This document shows positions 32,657-41,933 of a stretch of DNA of 64,000 nucleotides, piece after piece (positions within the stretch are counted from its first letter, which is position 1; each line of letters starts with the position of its first letter). Source of the stretch: Acidovorax sp. Leaf78. GTDB lineage: Bacteria > Pseudomonadota > Gammaproteobacteria > Burkholderiales > Burkholderiaceae_C. A program made the translations under genes and the position numbers. The stretch is taken from contig NZ_LMLZ01000021.1 of NCBI RefSeq assembly GCF_001422735.1, positions 380,184 to 444,183 of the forward strand. The letters are read 5' to 3'. The notes under the pieces were generated by a model. It worked only from the letters and a program-made list of their open reading frames with translations, ran no database searches and was not told the origin of the DNA.

Positions 32657-34447
32657 TCAGAAAGCGTCGAGCGCCAGTTCCGTCACGCTGGCAGCACCTT
32701 CGACGATGCTGTCGCGCAGGCCCGGTGCCTTGACCAGGATGTGCTCCGCGTAGAACTGCGCTGTCGTGATTTTTGCCTGCATGAACACGGTGTCCTGTCC
32801 CTTGTGCAACAGCTCCTGGGCCACCAGCAGGCTGCGCGCCAGCTGCCAGCCCGCCACGACGTTGCCTGCCAGCATCAGGTAGGGCACGCTGCCCGCGAAC
32901 ACAGCGTTGGGCTGGGTCTTGGTGCCGCCCGCCACGAAGTCGATCACGTCGAGCAGCGCCTTGCGCGCAGCCGTGAGGCGTTTGGCGACGGCCAGGGCGG
33001 CCGGGGTGCCGCTGGCCAGCAGCTCGCCTTCGGTGGTCTCGATCTGCGCAGCAATGCCCTTGGCCACCTGGCCGCCATCGCGCGCCGTCTTGCGGCCCAC
33101 GAGGTCGTTGGCCTGGATGGCGGTGGTGCCTTCGTAGATGGTCAGAATCTTGGCGTCGCGGTAGTACTGCGCGGCGCCGGTTTCTTCGATGAAGCCCATG
33201 CCGCCGTGCACCTGCACGCCCAGGCTGGTGACCTCCAGGCTGGTCTCGGTGCTGTAGCCCTTGACCAACGGCACCATGAACTCATAGAACGCCTGGTTCT
33301 GCTTGCGCGTGTCGGCGTCCGGGTGGTGGTGCGCGGCATCGAACGCGGCCGCCGCCACGGTGGCCATGGCGCGGCAGCCTTCCACGGTGGCGCGCATGGT
33401 CATGAGCATGCGCTTCACATCGGGGTGGTGAATGATGGCCGCGCTGGCGGCCATGGAGCCGTCCACCGGGCGGCTCTGCACGCGGTCCTTGGCGTACTGC
33501 ACGGCCTTCTGGTAGGCGCGCTCAGAGATCGCGATGCCCTGCATGCCCACGGCATAGCGCGCGGCGTTCATCATGATGAACATGTATTCGAGGCCGCGGT
33601 TTTCTTCGCCGACCAGGTAGCCCACCGCACCACCGTGGTCGCCGAACTGCAGCACCGCCGTGGGCGATGCCTTGATGCCCAACTTGTGCTCGATGCTCAC
33701 GCAGTGCGCGTCGTTGCGCGCGCCCAGCGTGCCGTCCTGGTTGACCATGAATTTGGGCACCACGAACAGGCTGATGCCCTTCACACCCTCAGGCGCACCC
33801 GCCACCCGGGCCAGCACCAGATGCACGATGTTCTCGGCCATGTCGTGTTCGCCGTAGGTGATGAAGATCTTGGTGCCGAAGACCTTGTAGCTGCCATCGG
33901 CCTGGGGTTCGGCACGCGTGCGCACCAGGGCCAGGTCCGAGCCCGCCTGGGGTTCGGTCAGGTTCATGGTGCCGGTCCACTCGCCGGTCACCAGCTTTTC
34001 AAGGTACGTGGTCTTGAGCTCGTCGCTGCCGGCGGTGAGCAGCGCTTCGATGGCGCCGTCGGTCAGCAATGGGCACAGCGCAAAGCTCATGTTGGCGCTG
34101 TTGGTCATCTCGATGCACGCCGCACCGATGGTCTTGGGCAGGCCCTGGCCGCCGAAGTCGGCCGGGTGCTGCAGGCCTTGCCAGCCGCCTTCGCCGTATT
34201 GGCGAAAGGCCTCCTTGAAGCCGGGGGTGGTGGTGACCACGCCGTCTTTCCAGCTCGACGGGTTCTTGTCGCCTTCGAAGTTGAGCGGAGCCAGCACGCC
34301 CTCGTTGAACTTGGCGCACTCTTCCAGCACGGCCTGCGCTGTGTCGAGCCCCGCGTCTTCAAAACCGGGGATCTGCGCGATCTGTTCAATGCAGGCCAGG
34401 TGCTCGATGGCGAACAGCATGTCCTTGACGGGGGCGATGTAACTCAT
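32657..34447 (-). CDS. Acyl-CoA dehydrogenase, DmdC-like with C-terminal extension
   Basis: A 596-residue FAD enzyme of the acyl-CoA dehydrogenase family, longer than the usual 380 by an extra C-terminal domain, as in the DmdC (3-methylmercaptopropionyl-CoA) group. FAD/substrate segments are MNLTEPQAGSDLALVRTRAE and KIFITYGEHDM; the C-terminal FAD segment QVHGGMGFIEETGAAQYYRD is followed by KILTIYEGTTAIQANDLVGR, where Glu in IYEGT is at the usual catalytic-base region. Start ATG 34447 has GGAGAC upstream. Electrons go to the ETF encoded next to it. The acyl substrate is not certain. Confidence 0.9.
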   Translation of the reverse strand: MSYIAPVKDMLFAIEHLACIEQIAQIPGFEDAGLDTAQAVLEECAKFNEGVLAPLNFEGDKNPSSWKDGVVTTTPGFKEAFRQYGEGGWQGLQHPADFGGQGLPKTIGAACIEMTNSANMSFALCPLLTDGAIEALLTAGSDELKTTYLEKLVTGEWTGTMNLTEPQAGSDLALVRTRAEPQADGSYKVFGTKIFITYGEHDMAENIVHLVLARVAGAPEGVKGISLFVVPKFMVNQDGTLGARNDAHCVSIEHKLGIKASPTAVLQFGDHGGAVGYLVGEENRGLEYMFIMMNAARYAVGMQGIAISERAYQKAVQYAKDRVQSRPVDGSMAASAAIIHHPDVKRMLMTMRATVEGCRAMATVAAAAFDAAHHHPDADTRKQNQAFYEFMVPLVKGYSTETSLEVTSLGVQVHGGMGFIEETGAAQYYRDAKILTIYEGTTAIQANDLVGRKTARDGGQVAKGIAAQIETTEGELLASGTPAALAVAKRLTAARKALLDVIDFVAGGTKTQPNAVFAGSVPYLMLAGNVVAGWQLARSLLVAQELLHKGQDTVFMQAKITTAQFYAEHILVKAPGLRDSIVEGAASVTELALDAF

Positions 34448-34476
34448 GAAAGTCTCCGAGATAGCGGAAAAAACTC

Positions 34477-34507
34477 AAAAAAAAGGCACCGCAAGCGATG
34501 CCTTTTT
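34477..34507 (-). terminator. Terminator after etfA (hairpin with U tracts on both sides)
   Basis: GGCATCGCTTGCGGTGCC on the minus strand (34502-34485) folds into a 7-bp stem with a 4-base loop and is followed by eight T residues. On the plus strand it is followed by five T residues. It separates etfBA from the acyl-CoA dehydrogenase gene, so the latter needs its own promoter. Confidence 0.9.
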
Positions 34508-34524
34508 GCGGGCCAGCGGCGTGC

Positions 34525-35457
34525 TCAGAGCGCCTTGACCAATTCAGGAACGGCCGTGAACAGATCAGCCTCCAGGCCATAGTCGGCCACGCTGAAGATC
34601 GGCGCTTCCGGGTCCTTGTTGATCGCGACGATCACCTTGGAGTCCTTCATGCCGGCCAAGTGTTGGATGGCGCCCGAGATGCCGGCGGCCACGTACAGCT
34701 GCGGCGCCACGATCTTGCCCGTCTGGCCCACTTGCAGGTCGTTCGGTGCGTAGCCCGCATCCACCGCGGCGCGCGATGCGCCGATGGCGGCGCCCAGCTT
34801 GTCGGCCAGGGGGGTGATGACTTCGTCGAACTTTTCCTTGCTGCCCAGCGCGCGTCCACCGGAGACGATGATCTTGGCGGCGGTCAGCTCGGGGCGGTCG
34901 TTCTTGGCGATCTCGCTGCCCAGGAAGGTGCTCTTGCCGGCGTCGGCGGTTGCAGCGGCGGTTTCCACCGCTGCGGAGCCACCAGTGGCGGCAGCAGCGT
35001 CAAAGCCCGTGGTGCGCACGGTGATGACCTTCACGCTGTCGGCGCTTTGCACCGTGGCGACGGCGTTGCCGGCGTAGATGGGGCGCTCGAAGGTGTCGGC
35101 GGCGACCACCTTGGTAATGTCGCTGATCTGCGCGACGTCGAGCTTGGCGGCCACGCGGGGGGCCACGTTCTTGCCGCTGGCGGTGGACGCGAACAGGATG
35201 TGGCTGTAGCTCGAGGCAATGGCCAGCACCTGGGCGGCCACGTTTTCTGCCAGGCCGTGTTCGAGGCCCGGGGCATCGGCATGGATGACCTTGGCGACGC
35301 CGGCGATCTGGCCCGCAGCGGCTGCGGCGGCGCCTGCGTTGTGGCCGGCCACCAGCACGTGCACGTCGCCGCCACACGCCACAGCGGCGGTCACGGTGTT
35401 GAGGGTTGCGCCCTTGATGGTCGCGTTGTCGTGTTCAGCAATAACGAGTACGGTCAT
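34525..35457 (-). CDS. etfA: Electron transfer flavoprotein alpha subunit
   Basis: The 310-residue FAD-binding subunit of ETF, which takes electrons from acyl-CoA dehydrogenases and passes them to ETF-quinone oxidoreductase. The C-terminal FAD domain has [40 protein letters not shown] and [20 protein letters not shown], all typical. Strong AAGGAG precedes the ATG and 12 bases separate it from etfB. Confidence 0.97.
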   Translation of the reverse strand: MTVLVIAEHDNATIKGATLNTVTAAVACGGDVHVLVAGHNAGAAAAAAGQIAGVAKVIHADAPGLEHGLAENVAAQVLAIASSYSHILFASTASGKNVAPRVAAKLDVAQISDITKVVAADTFERPIYAGNAVATVQSADSVKVITVRTTGFDAAAATGGSAAVETAAATADAGKSTFLGSEIAKNDRPELTAAKIIVSGGRALGSKEKFDEVITPLADKLGAAIGASRAAVDAGYAPNDLQVGQTGKIVAPQLYVAAGISGAIQHLAGMKDSKVIVAINKDPEAPIFSVADYGLEADLFTAVPELVKAL

Positions 35458-35469
35458 TTCTTGTTCTCC

Positions 35470-36219
35470 TTAGATGACTTTTGCTTCGTTCTTGAGCTTG
35501 TCGACCAGGGCGGCCACGTCGGCCACCTTGACGCCCGCACCGCGCTTGGCGGGCTCGGTCACTTTCAGGGTCTTCAGGCGCGGCGCCACGTCCACGCCGA
35601 GGTCTTCGGGCTTGAGGGTATCGAGCTGCTTCTTCTTGGCCTTCATGATGTTGGGCAAGGTGACGTAGCGGGGCTCGTTCAGGCGCAGGTCGGTGGTAAT
35701 GACCGCTGGCAGTGTGAGCGACAGCGTCTCAGCGCCGCCATCGACTTCACGGGTCACGCTGACCTTGTCGGCCGACAGTTCGACCTTGCTGGCGAACGTG
35801 GCTTGCGGCAGGTCGGCCAGGGCCGCCAGCATCTGGCCGGTCTGGTTGGCATCGTCGTCGATGGCCTGCTTGCCCAGGATGATGAGGCCGGGCTGTTCCT
35901 TGTCGACCAGGGCCTTGAGCAGCTTGGCCACGGCCAGGGGCTGCAGCTCGGCATCGGTCTCGACCAGGATGGCGCGGTCGGCGCCGATGGCCATGGCGGT
36001 GCGCAGGGTTTCCTGGCACTGGGCCACGCCGCAGGACACAGCGATGACCTCGGTCACCAGGCCCTTTTCTTTCAGGCGCACGGCCTCTTCGACGGCGATC
36101 TCGTCAAAGGGGTTCATGCTCATCTTCACGTTGGCGATGTCCACACCCGTATTGTCCGATTTGACGCGGACCTTCACGTTGTAGTCCACCACGCGCTTGA
36201 CAGGGACCAAGACCTTCAT
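35470..36219 (-). CDS. etfB: Electron transfer flavoprotein beta subunit
   Basis: The 249-residue beta subunit, with the family start [19 protein letters not shown], the [18 protein letters not shown] segment, and the recognition-loop region [20 protein letters not shown] typical of ETF beta that contacts dehydrogenases. AGGAG lies upstream of the ATG. It is first in the etfBA operon, behind a palindromic site at 36251-36262. Confidence 0.97.
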   Translation of the reverse strand: MKVLVPVKRVVDYNVKVRVKSDNTGVDIANVKMSMNPFDEIAVEEAVRLKEKGLVTEVIAVSCGVAQCQETLRTAMAIGADRAILVETDAELQPLAVAKLLKALVDKEQPGLIILGKQAIDDDANQTGQMLAALADLPQATFASKVELSADKVSVTREVDGGAETLSLTLPAVITTDLRLNEPRYVTLPNIMKAKKKQLDTLKPEDLGVDVAPRLKTLKVTEPAKRGAGVKVADVAALVDKLKNEAKVI

Positions 36220-36250
36220 TGCTGCGGCTCCTAGAGTTGGTTGAATTGAC

Positions 36251-36262
36251 GTTTACGTAAAC
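36251..36262 (-). promoter_or_regulatory. Palindromic site upstream of etfB, possible LiuR-type operator
   Basis: GTTTACGTAAAC is a perfect 12-base palindrome 32 bases upstream of the etfB start; a wider match on the plus strand is TTGACGTTTACGTAAAC. It resembles, from memory, sites described for LiuR, the MerR-type regulator of branched-chain acyl-CoA breakdown, which can control ETF genes. A second short palindrome, TAGAA-CA-TTCTA, follows at 36263-36274. The palindromes are seen; the regulator is inference. Confidence 0.5.
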
Positions 36263-36426
36263 TAGAACATTCTATGCCGCGCTGCAGCGAGAGTGCTACG
36301 GAGCCGGGACACAGCGTGCAGGATCGAAAAAAAGAACGATCGTGCTTTTTACAGATTATAGGCGACTGCAGCGGCCACTTGTCCAGTGCGGCTGTCGCAT
36401 GCGGCAACCGGGGTCTGCGTCAGGGC

Positions 36427-37782
36427 CTACGGAGCCGCACCGGACGGCGCGGAAGGCGTAACCGCAGGCGCCAGGGCCGCAGGCAATGCGCCATCGACCT
36501 GCACATGCATGACCCGCTGCGGGTAGGGGATTTCGATTTTGTGGGCGCGCAAAGCCTTCAGGATGGCGCGGTTGATTTCAGAGCGCAGCCCCAGCGACCC
36601 GTTCTCCGGGTCGGCGATCCAGAAGCCCACGGTGAACTCCAGGCCATCGGCCCCAAACGCCGACAAGGCCACGCTGGGAGCAGGGTCGCGCAGTACGCGG
36701 CTGCTGGCCAGCGCGGCCTCGGCAAGCAGGCCGGTGGCAAGGTCCACATCGGTCTCGTAAGCCACGCTGACCACCGTGGAGAGCCACACCCGCGTGTCGG
36801 CCAGCGACAGGTTCTCGACCCGCTGGATGATCAGCATCTCGTTGGGCACGATTGACTCGCGGCCCGTGGACGAGCGCACCACGGTGTAGCGCGCCCTGAT
36901 GTCGGTGATGCGGCCTTCGAAATTGTCGACGCGCACGTTGTCGCCGATGCGCATGCTGCGTTCGGCCAGGATCACGAAGCCGCTCACGTAGTTGGACGCG
37001 AGCTTTTGCAGGCCAAACCCCAGCCCCACGCCGATGGCGCCACCCAGCACAGACAGTGCGGTCAAGTCGATCCCCACGGCCGACAGCGCCATGATCAGGC
37101 CCACGAAAATCAGCAGCGCCCGCACCGCGTTGCTCACCGCCTTGCGCAGCGACAGCTCGGCGCCCGTGGCGGCACGCAGCAGGCGCGCCTCGATGGCGGC
37201 CGATATCCACAGCGCGATCAGCAGCACCGCGCCTGCGGTGAGCGCCCCTTCGATGAGAGTGCGCACCGACAGGTTGGAGCCACCGACCTTCCAGTGGATC
37301 TGGTCCAGCTCCTCCAGCACCAGCGGCAGCAGGCCCGTGACCCACAGCACCATGCCCAGCCAGGCCACCCAGGAAATCGATCGCTCGATGGGCCGCACCC
37401 AGGTGGCGTCCGGGTACGCGGCCTGCAGCACCTTCACGCCGATGCGGATCACCACCAATGACACCAGCACCGGAATCGCCACCCGGAACACCGCCAGCGG
37501 CATCCAGTGCATCAACGAGGTGCGGGCCACGTAGGCCAGGCTCAGCAGCGCCAGCGGGAACAGCGCTCCGTCGATGACGCGGGTGCCGAACAGGATCGAC
37601 CGCGGGTCCCCGTGGTGCAGCCCGCGCTGCAGCAGCGTGACCAGCCACCAGGCCAGCCCCACGCAGGCCACCAGCGCGGCCAGCTCCACCAACACCGTGG
37701 GGCGCACAAAGGCCTCGGCCCAGCGCCCCAGGCCGTCCAGCATCAAACTTGCGTCTACAGCCATGGTGTTCACTGCTTCCAT
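36427..37782 (-). CDS. Mechanosensitive ion channel of the MscS family
   Basis: A 451-residue membrane protein with about six predicted helices. The pore-lining helix reads ALSVLGGAIGVGLGFGLQKL, rich in Gly and Ala, followed by ASNYVSGFVILAERSMRIGD and the beta-domain VRVDNFEGRITDIRARYTVV. A Pro/Ala tail closes the protein. The ATG at 37782 overlaps the end of the crotonase gene by 13 bases; ATG 37764 is an alternative without overlap. It protects against osmotic downshock. Confidence 0.9.
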   Translation of the reverse strand: MEAVNTMAVDASLMLDGLGRWAEAFVRPTVLVELAALVACVGLAWWLVTLLQRGLHHGDPRSILFGTRVIDGALFPLALLSLAYVARTSLMHWMPLAVFRVAIPVLVSLVVIRIGVKVLQAAYPDATWVRPIERSISWVAWLGMVLWVTGLLPLVLEELDQIHWKVGGSNLSVRTLIEGALTAGAVLLIALWISAAIEARLLRAATGAELSLRKAVSNAVRALLIFVGLIMALSAVGIDLTALSVLGGAIGVGLGFGLQKLASNYVSGFVILAERSMRIGDNVRVDNFEGRITDIRARYTVVRSSTGRESIVPNEMLIIQRVENLSLADTRVWLSTVVSVAYETDVDLATGLLAEAALASSRVLRDPAPSVALSAFGADGLEFTVGFWIADPENGSLGLRSEINRAILKALRAHKIEIPYPQRVMHVQVDGALPAALAPAVTPSAPSGAAP

Positions 37783-38561
37783 TCAGGCTGGCGCTTGTCG
37801 GCAAAGGCGCGTGCGCCCTCCTGCGCCGCGGCGTCCATCATGTTCGTGGCCATGGCCTGGCCCGCCAGCTGGTAGGCGGCGTCCATGCCCAGTTCGCGCT
37901 GCTGGTACACCAGCGCCTTGCCCATGGCCACGGCCACGCGGGGCTTATTCAGGATGGCCTGCACCAGCTGCTCGACTTCGGCATCCAGCGCGTCGGCCGG
38001 CACCACCCGGTTGACCAGCCCCTGCGCCAGCGCGGTGGGCGCGTCGATGAAGTCGCCCGTCAGCAGCATCTCCATCGCCCGCTTGGCCGGCACATTGCGC
38101 ACCAGCGGCACGCTGGGCGTGGCGCAGAACAGGCCGTAGTGGATGCCGCTGGTGGCAAAGCTGGCGGTGTCGGCCGCCACGGCCAGATCGCACTGCGCCA
38201 CCAGCTGGCAACCCGCCGCGGTGGCCATGCCCTGCACGCGCGCAATCACCGGCACCGGCAGCTTGTGGATGGTGAGCATCATGCGGCTGCATTGGGCAAA
38301 CAGCTTTTGGTAGTAAGCCAGCTCGGGGTTCGCGGCCATGTCCTTCAAGTTGTGGCCCGCGCAAAAGGCCTTGCCCGCTGCAGCCAACACCACCACCCGC
38401 ACCGACTCGTCGCGGCCCGCGGCATCCAGCGCCTGCTGCAGCGCGGACAGCATCTCGGTGCCCAGCGCGTTGAAGCGGGCCGGGTCGTTCAGGGTCAGGG
38501 TGACCACGCCGCGCGCATCGCGGGTGGCCAGCAGCAATTGTTCAGAGTTCAAGGTCGTCAT
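37770..38561 (-). CDS. Crotonase-fold protein (enoyl-CoA hydratase/isomerase family), lacking one catalytic Glu
   Basis: A 263-residue crotonase-fold protein. The CoA/oxyanion segments AAGKAFCAGHNLKDM and CQLVAQCDLAVAAD are present. Where active hydratases have Pro-Glu (rat Glu144) this protein has Ser-Gly (SGIHYGLFCATPSVPL); the second Glu (AMEML, Glu164 equivalent) is kept. It therefore resembles the ECHDC3-like group rather than a standard hydratase, and the reaction is uncertain. I prefer ATG 38561 with an AGAAAAG run upstream over ATG 38576. Confidence 0.8.
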   Translation of the reverse strand: MTTLNSEQLLLATRDARGVVTLTLNDPARFNALGTEMLSALQQALDAAGRDESVRVVVLAAAGKAFCAGHNLKDMAANPELAYYQKLFAQCSRMMLTIHKLPVPVIARVQGMATAAGCQLVAQCDLAVAADTASFATSGIHYGLFCATPSVPLVRNVPAKRAMEMLLTGDFIDAPTALAQGLVNRVVPADALDAEVEQLVQAILNKPRVAVAMGKALVYQQRELGMDAAYQLAGQAMATNMMDAAAQEGARAFADKRQPEWKQ

Positions 38562-38576
38562 ATCTTTTCTATTCAT

Positions 38577-38695
38577 AGACAGCGAGCGTCAAACCAAGCA
38601 CGCTGCCATGCCAGCGCCACCGTGGAACTGGCTCCGCCAGGCCACGGGTGGCGTCCCCTCAGGGGGAAGACGCCGCAGGCGGCTCAGGGGGAGCC
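38577..38695. other. Intergenic stretch before the long palindrome
   Basis: No gene is supported. The stretch contains two related inverted words, CCCCTCAGGGGG at 38655-38666 and GGCTCAGGGGGAGCC at 38681-38695, of the kind often seen between genes in this bacterial group. It leads into the long inverted repeat described next. Confidence 0.4.
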
Positions 38696-38860
38696 AGGGA
38701 TGCTCTGCACGAATCAGCGCGTCGTGGGCATCTGCGGGCTCGGGCAGTCTGCAGCGTTGCAAATACTCGCAATAGCTCCAGCTATTGCTGCGTTTTGCGC
38801 CTTGCAGCCCCTCCCGATCCGCAGCGCCCACTTTCCGCTTGATTCGTGCAGAGCATCCCT
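38696..38860. repeat. 165-bp long inverted-repeat element (MITE- or REP-like)
   Basis: The outer 21 bases at each end (38696-38716, starting AGGGATGCTCTGCACG, and 38840-38860) are exact reverse complements. The centre is GCAATAGCT-CC-AGCTATTGC at 38769-38788, and both axes coincide near 38778. Between them further matching words (GTGGGC, CTGCGG, TCGGG, CTGCA, GCAAA) keep order on both arms, so the whole element is an imperfect hairpin with arms of about 80 bases. It codes for no transposase. Its right end supplies two bases of the stop codon of the deacetylase-like gene. Confidence 0.85.
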
Positions 38861-39812
38861 AAAGATCCGCAAGGACCCGCAAATGCGCTTCCACGCTGCG
38901 CGCCAGCGGCCCCATCACATAGCCGCCTTCCAGGCACGAGACGATACGTCCCTTGGAATATCGCAGCGCCACATCCTTCACCCGCTGGGTGATCCAGGCG
39001 TAGTCCTGCTCGGTCAGGCCCAGCTGCCCCATGTCGTCTTCGCGGTGACCATCGAAGCCTGCGCTCACAAAAATCATTTCGGGCTTGAAGGCCTCCAGCC
39101 GGGGCATCCACATCATCTCGATGATCTCGCGGATGTCCATGCCGCGGGTGTACGCCGGTACCGGCACATTGACCATGTTGGGGGCCGGGCTCTGGTCTCC
39201 GCTGTACGGGTAGAACGGGTGCTGGAAGATGCTGACCATCAGCGCACGCGGGTCGTTGGCCAGAATGTCCTCGGTGCCGTTGCCGTGGTGCACGTCGAAG
39301 TCCACCACCGCCACACGCCGCAGGTTGTAGCGCTGCAGCGCGTACTTGGCCGCCACCGCCACGTTATTGAAGAAGCAAAAGCCCATGGCCTTGTCACGGC
39401 AGGCATGGTGGCCGGGCGGGCGCACGGAGCAGAACGCGTTCTCGATCTCCCCGGCCATCACCGCATCGGTCGCGGCCAGCGCCGCACCAGCAGCGCGCAG
39501 CGATGCCTTCCAGGTGTGGGCGTTGATGGAGGTATCGGTGTCGATCTGCGCGTAATGGGGGCCGCCCGCCATCAGCTCTTCGTTGAGCCGGTCGGACAGT
39601 CCTCGCAACGCGGCAATGTGCATGCGGCCGTGGGCCAGTTCGATGTCGGCGAGCGACGCCTCGGGGGCGTCGTAGCGCTCCAGCGCATCGCCCACACCGG
39701 TGACCAGCAAGCGGTCTTCGATGGCATCCAGCCGTTCGGGACATTCAGGGTGACCCGGGCCCATCTCGTGCTTCCAACAGTCCCGATGGGTGAAATAGCC
39801 CGTCTTGCTCAC
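38859..39812 (-). CDS. Histone deacetylase-family amidohydrolase
   Basis: A 317-residue zinc amidohydrolase of the class II HDAC/acetylpolyamine amidohydrolase group. Catalytic His135-His136 lie in RPPGHHA, zinc ligands Asp173 and His175 in DFDVHHGNGT, and the third ligand Asp in VSAGFDGHREDD. Bacterial members deacetylate polyamines or short-chain acyl amines and related substrates. It diverges from moxR across 53 bases. Its stop codon lies at the end of the long palindrome. Confidence 0.9.
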   Translation of the reverse strand: MSKTGYFTHRDCWKHEMGPGHPECPERLDAIEDRLLVTGVGDALERYDAPEASLADIELAHGRMHIAALRGLSDRLNEELMAGGPHYAQIDTDTSINAHTWKASLRAAGAALAATDAVMAGEIENAFCSVRPPGHHACRDKAMGFCFFNNVAVAAKYALQRYNLRRVAVVDFDVHHGNGTEDILANDPRALMVSIFQHPFYPYSGDQSPAPNMVNVPVPAYTRGMDIREIIEMMWMPRLEAFKPEMIFVSAGFDGHREDDMGQLGLTEQDYAWITQRVKDVALRYSKGRIVSCLEGGYVMGPLARSVEAHLRVLADL

Positions 39813-39865
39813 AGTCTTGTCCCCGCGTATCGCAATTTTTGGTGTTTTTCGGATAACGTCGCGCT

Positions 39866-40786
39866 ATGAATGCACAGCACAAGATCAAATCCTTACTGGA
39901 TCAGCTTAACACGGTGATCGTCGGCAAACAGGCCCAGGTACAGGACTGCGTGGCCTGCCTGCTGGCCGGCGGGCACCTGCTCATCGAAGACGTGCCCGGG
40001 GTGGGCAAGACCACGCTGGCCCATGCACTCTCGCGCACCTTCGGCCTGCAGTTTTCGCGCGTTCAGTTCACGGCCGACCTGATGCCCAGCGACCTGACCG
40101 GCGTGTCGGTGTACGAGCGCGGCAAGGAGTCCTTCGTGTTCCACCCCGGCCCGGTGTTCGCGCAGGTGCTGCTCGCCGACGAGATCAACCGCGCCAGCCC
40201 CAAGACCCAGAGCGCGCTGCTCGAAGCCATGGAAGAAAAACAGGTGTCGGTGGAAGGCGAGACCCGCCCCCTGCCCCACCCCTTCTTCGTGATCGCCACG
40301 CAGAACCCGCACGACCAACTGGGTACCTTCGCGCTGCCCGAGTCGCAACTCGACCGCTTTCTGATGCGCATCTCCATCGGCTACCCCGACCGCGCGGCCG
40401 AACGCGTGCTGCTGGCCGGCGCCGACCGCCGCGACATGGTCGACACCATGCTGCCCCTGCTGTCGGACGAGGAGCTGGCCGAACTGCAGCGCCAGGTGGT
40501 GGCCGTACACACGGCCGACCCGCTGCTGAACTATGTGCAGGACCTGATCGCCGCCACCCGCTCGGGCCGCTGGTTTCTGCAGGGCCTGTCGCCCCGCGCG
40601 GGCATCGCCCTGGTGCGCGCGGCCAAGGCGCAGGCGCTCATCAGCGGGCGCGACTACGTGGCCCCCGACGACGTGCAGGCCGTGCTACCCCAGACGATCG
40701 CCCACCGCCTGGTGCCCGTGGGGGATGCGGGGCGCGGGGCTGTGGAGCAGGTGCGGGCCATGGTGGATGCAGTACCGCTGGCCTGA
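39866..40786 (+). CDS. MoxR-family AAA+ ATPase
   Basis: A 306-residue AAA+ chaperone-like ATPase. Walker A is PGVGKTT (44-50), Walker B VLLADEINRA (101-110), followed by SPKTQSALLEAMEEKQVSVE and the sensor ATQNP. It is first of the moxR-DUF58-TgpA set, which is widespread and probably acts in cell-envelope or protein maturation. Its last 25 codons are rich in G-ending codons, unlike the rest. Confidence 0.95.
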   Translation: MNAQHKIKSLLDQLNTVIVGKQAQVQDCVACLLAGGHLLIEDVPGVGKTTLAHALSRTFGLQFSRVQFTADLMPSDLTGVSVYERGKESFVFHPGPVFAQVLLADEINRASPKTQSALLEAMEEKQVSVEGETRPLPHPFFVIATQNPHDQLGTFALPESQLDRFLMRISIGYPDRAAERVLLAGADRRDMVDTMLPLLSDEELAELQRQVVAVHTADPLLNYVQDLIAATRSGRWFLQGLSPRAGIALVRAAKAQALISGRDYVAPDDVQAVLPQTIAHRLVPVGDAGRGAVEQVRAMVDAVPLA

Positions 40787-40789
40787 CGC

Positions 40790-41833
40790 ATGGACTCCGC
40801 TGCCCCGCTCTCCCTCTCCCCCTTGGCGCGCTGGCGTGGCTTGGCGGCGCGGCTTAGCCCGATGGCACCGCTGCGCCGGCGCTTTCAGCACTGGTGGCAG
40901 GGCCGGTTGCCGCTGAACGACACGCTGACGCTGACCCAGCGCAATGTGTACATCTTGCCCACCGGGGCTGGCTGGATGCTGGCGCTGACGCTGATCGTCC
41001 TGCTCATTGCCTCCATCAACTACCAGCTCAACCTGGGCTATCTGCTGACGTTTCTGCTCGCCGGCAGCGCGGTGATCGGCATGCACATCTGCCACGCCAA
41101 CCTGCGCGGCCTCACACTGCACCTGAAGGCGCCCGACCCCCACTTCATGGGTACCAGCACGGCGTTCGACATCCAGGTGTCCAGCGAACGCAAGACGCCG
41201 CGCTATGGCATTGCGCTGTCGGTGCACGGCACGGGCAAGGAGTCGCACCATTGGGCCTGGACGGACGTGCCGGCGCAGGGGCAGGCCAGCGTGCAGGTGG
41301 CGTTCAAGCCAGAGCGCCGGGGCCTGCACCATGTGCCCACGCTCACGGCCGAGACCCGGTTTCCGCTGGGCACCTTCCGGGTGTGGACATACTGGCGCCC
41401 CGCCGCCCAGGTGCTGGTCTACCCCATGCCGGAAACTCCTGCGCCACCCCTGCCCGCCGGCGAGCCGCGCGCGGGCGGGTCCGGCAGCACGCCGACCCAG
41501 GGCATCGGCGAGTTCGACGGTGTGCGCGCCTACCGGCGCGGCGACCCTTTGAAGCTGGTGGTCTGGAAGAAAGCCGCCAAGACCTTGGGCACGGGCACGG
41601 ATGACCTCGTCAGCCGGGATGCGCAACAGGCCCAGCGGCAGGAACTGTGGCTGGACCTGGCGCGCGCCACGCTGCCCGACCATGAGGCACGCATCTCGCG
41701 CCTCGCGGCCTGGGTGCTGCAGGCCGACCGGCTCGGGCTGGAATACGGACTGCGCCTGCCGGGCGTCGAAATAAACCCCGACACCGGCGCCGCGCACCGC
41801 AGGCGTTGCCTGGAGGCGTTGGCACTGTGCTGA
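40790..41833 (+). CDS. DUF58-domain membrane protein
   Basis: A 347-residue protein, two adjacent membrane helices near residues 62-105 (WMLALTLIVLLIASINYQL, LLTFLLAGSAVIGMHI), and a C-terminal DUF58 domain with the hallmark FDGVRAYRRGDPLKLVVWKK. The domain has a von Willebrand-like fold. It starts 3 bases after moxR, always its neighbour in such sets, and acts with it in an unknown envelope process. Confidence 0.92.
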   Translation: MDSAAPLSLSPLARWRGLAARLSPMAPLRRRFQHWWQGRLPLNDTLTLTQRNVYILPTGAGWMLALTLIVLLIASINYQLNLGYLLTFLLAGSAVIGMHICHANLRGLTLHLKAPDPHFMGTSTAFDIQVSSERKTPRYGIALSVHGTGKESHHWAWTDVPAQGQASVQVAFKPERRGLHHVPTLTAETRFPLGTFRVWTYWRPAAQVLVYPMPETPAPPLPAGEPRAGGSGSTPTQGIGEFDGVRAYRRGDPLKLVVWKKAAKTLGTGTDDLVSRDAQQAQRQELWLDLARATLPDHEARISRLAAWVLQADRLGLEYGLRLPGVEINPDTGAAHRRRCLEALALC

Positions 41834-41933
41834 CAGCAGCATCGAATTGCCCTCCGCCGCAGCACTCAAAAGCCCTTAAAGCTTTTTTCAATAGCAAATC
41901 ATTCACCGGAACGCCAAGCGTGACTCTTTCGCA

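Noticed and set aside
32594..34582. 662-codon open frame opposite the acyl-CoA dehydrogenase
   Set aside because: Shadow frame without signal peptide, domain or ribosome-binding site.
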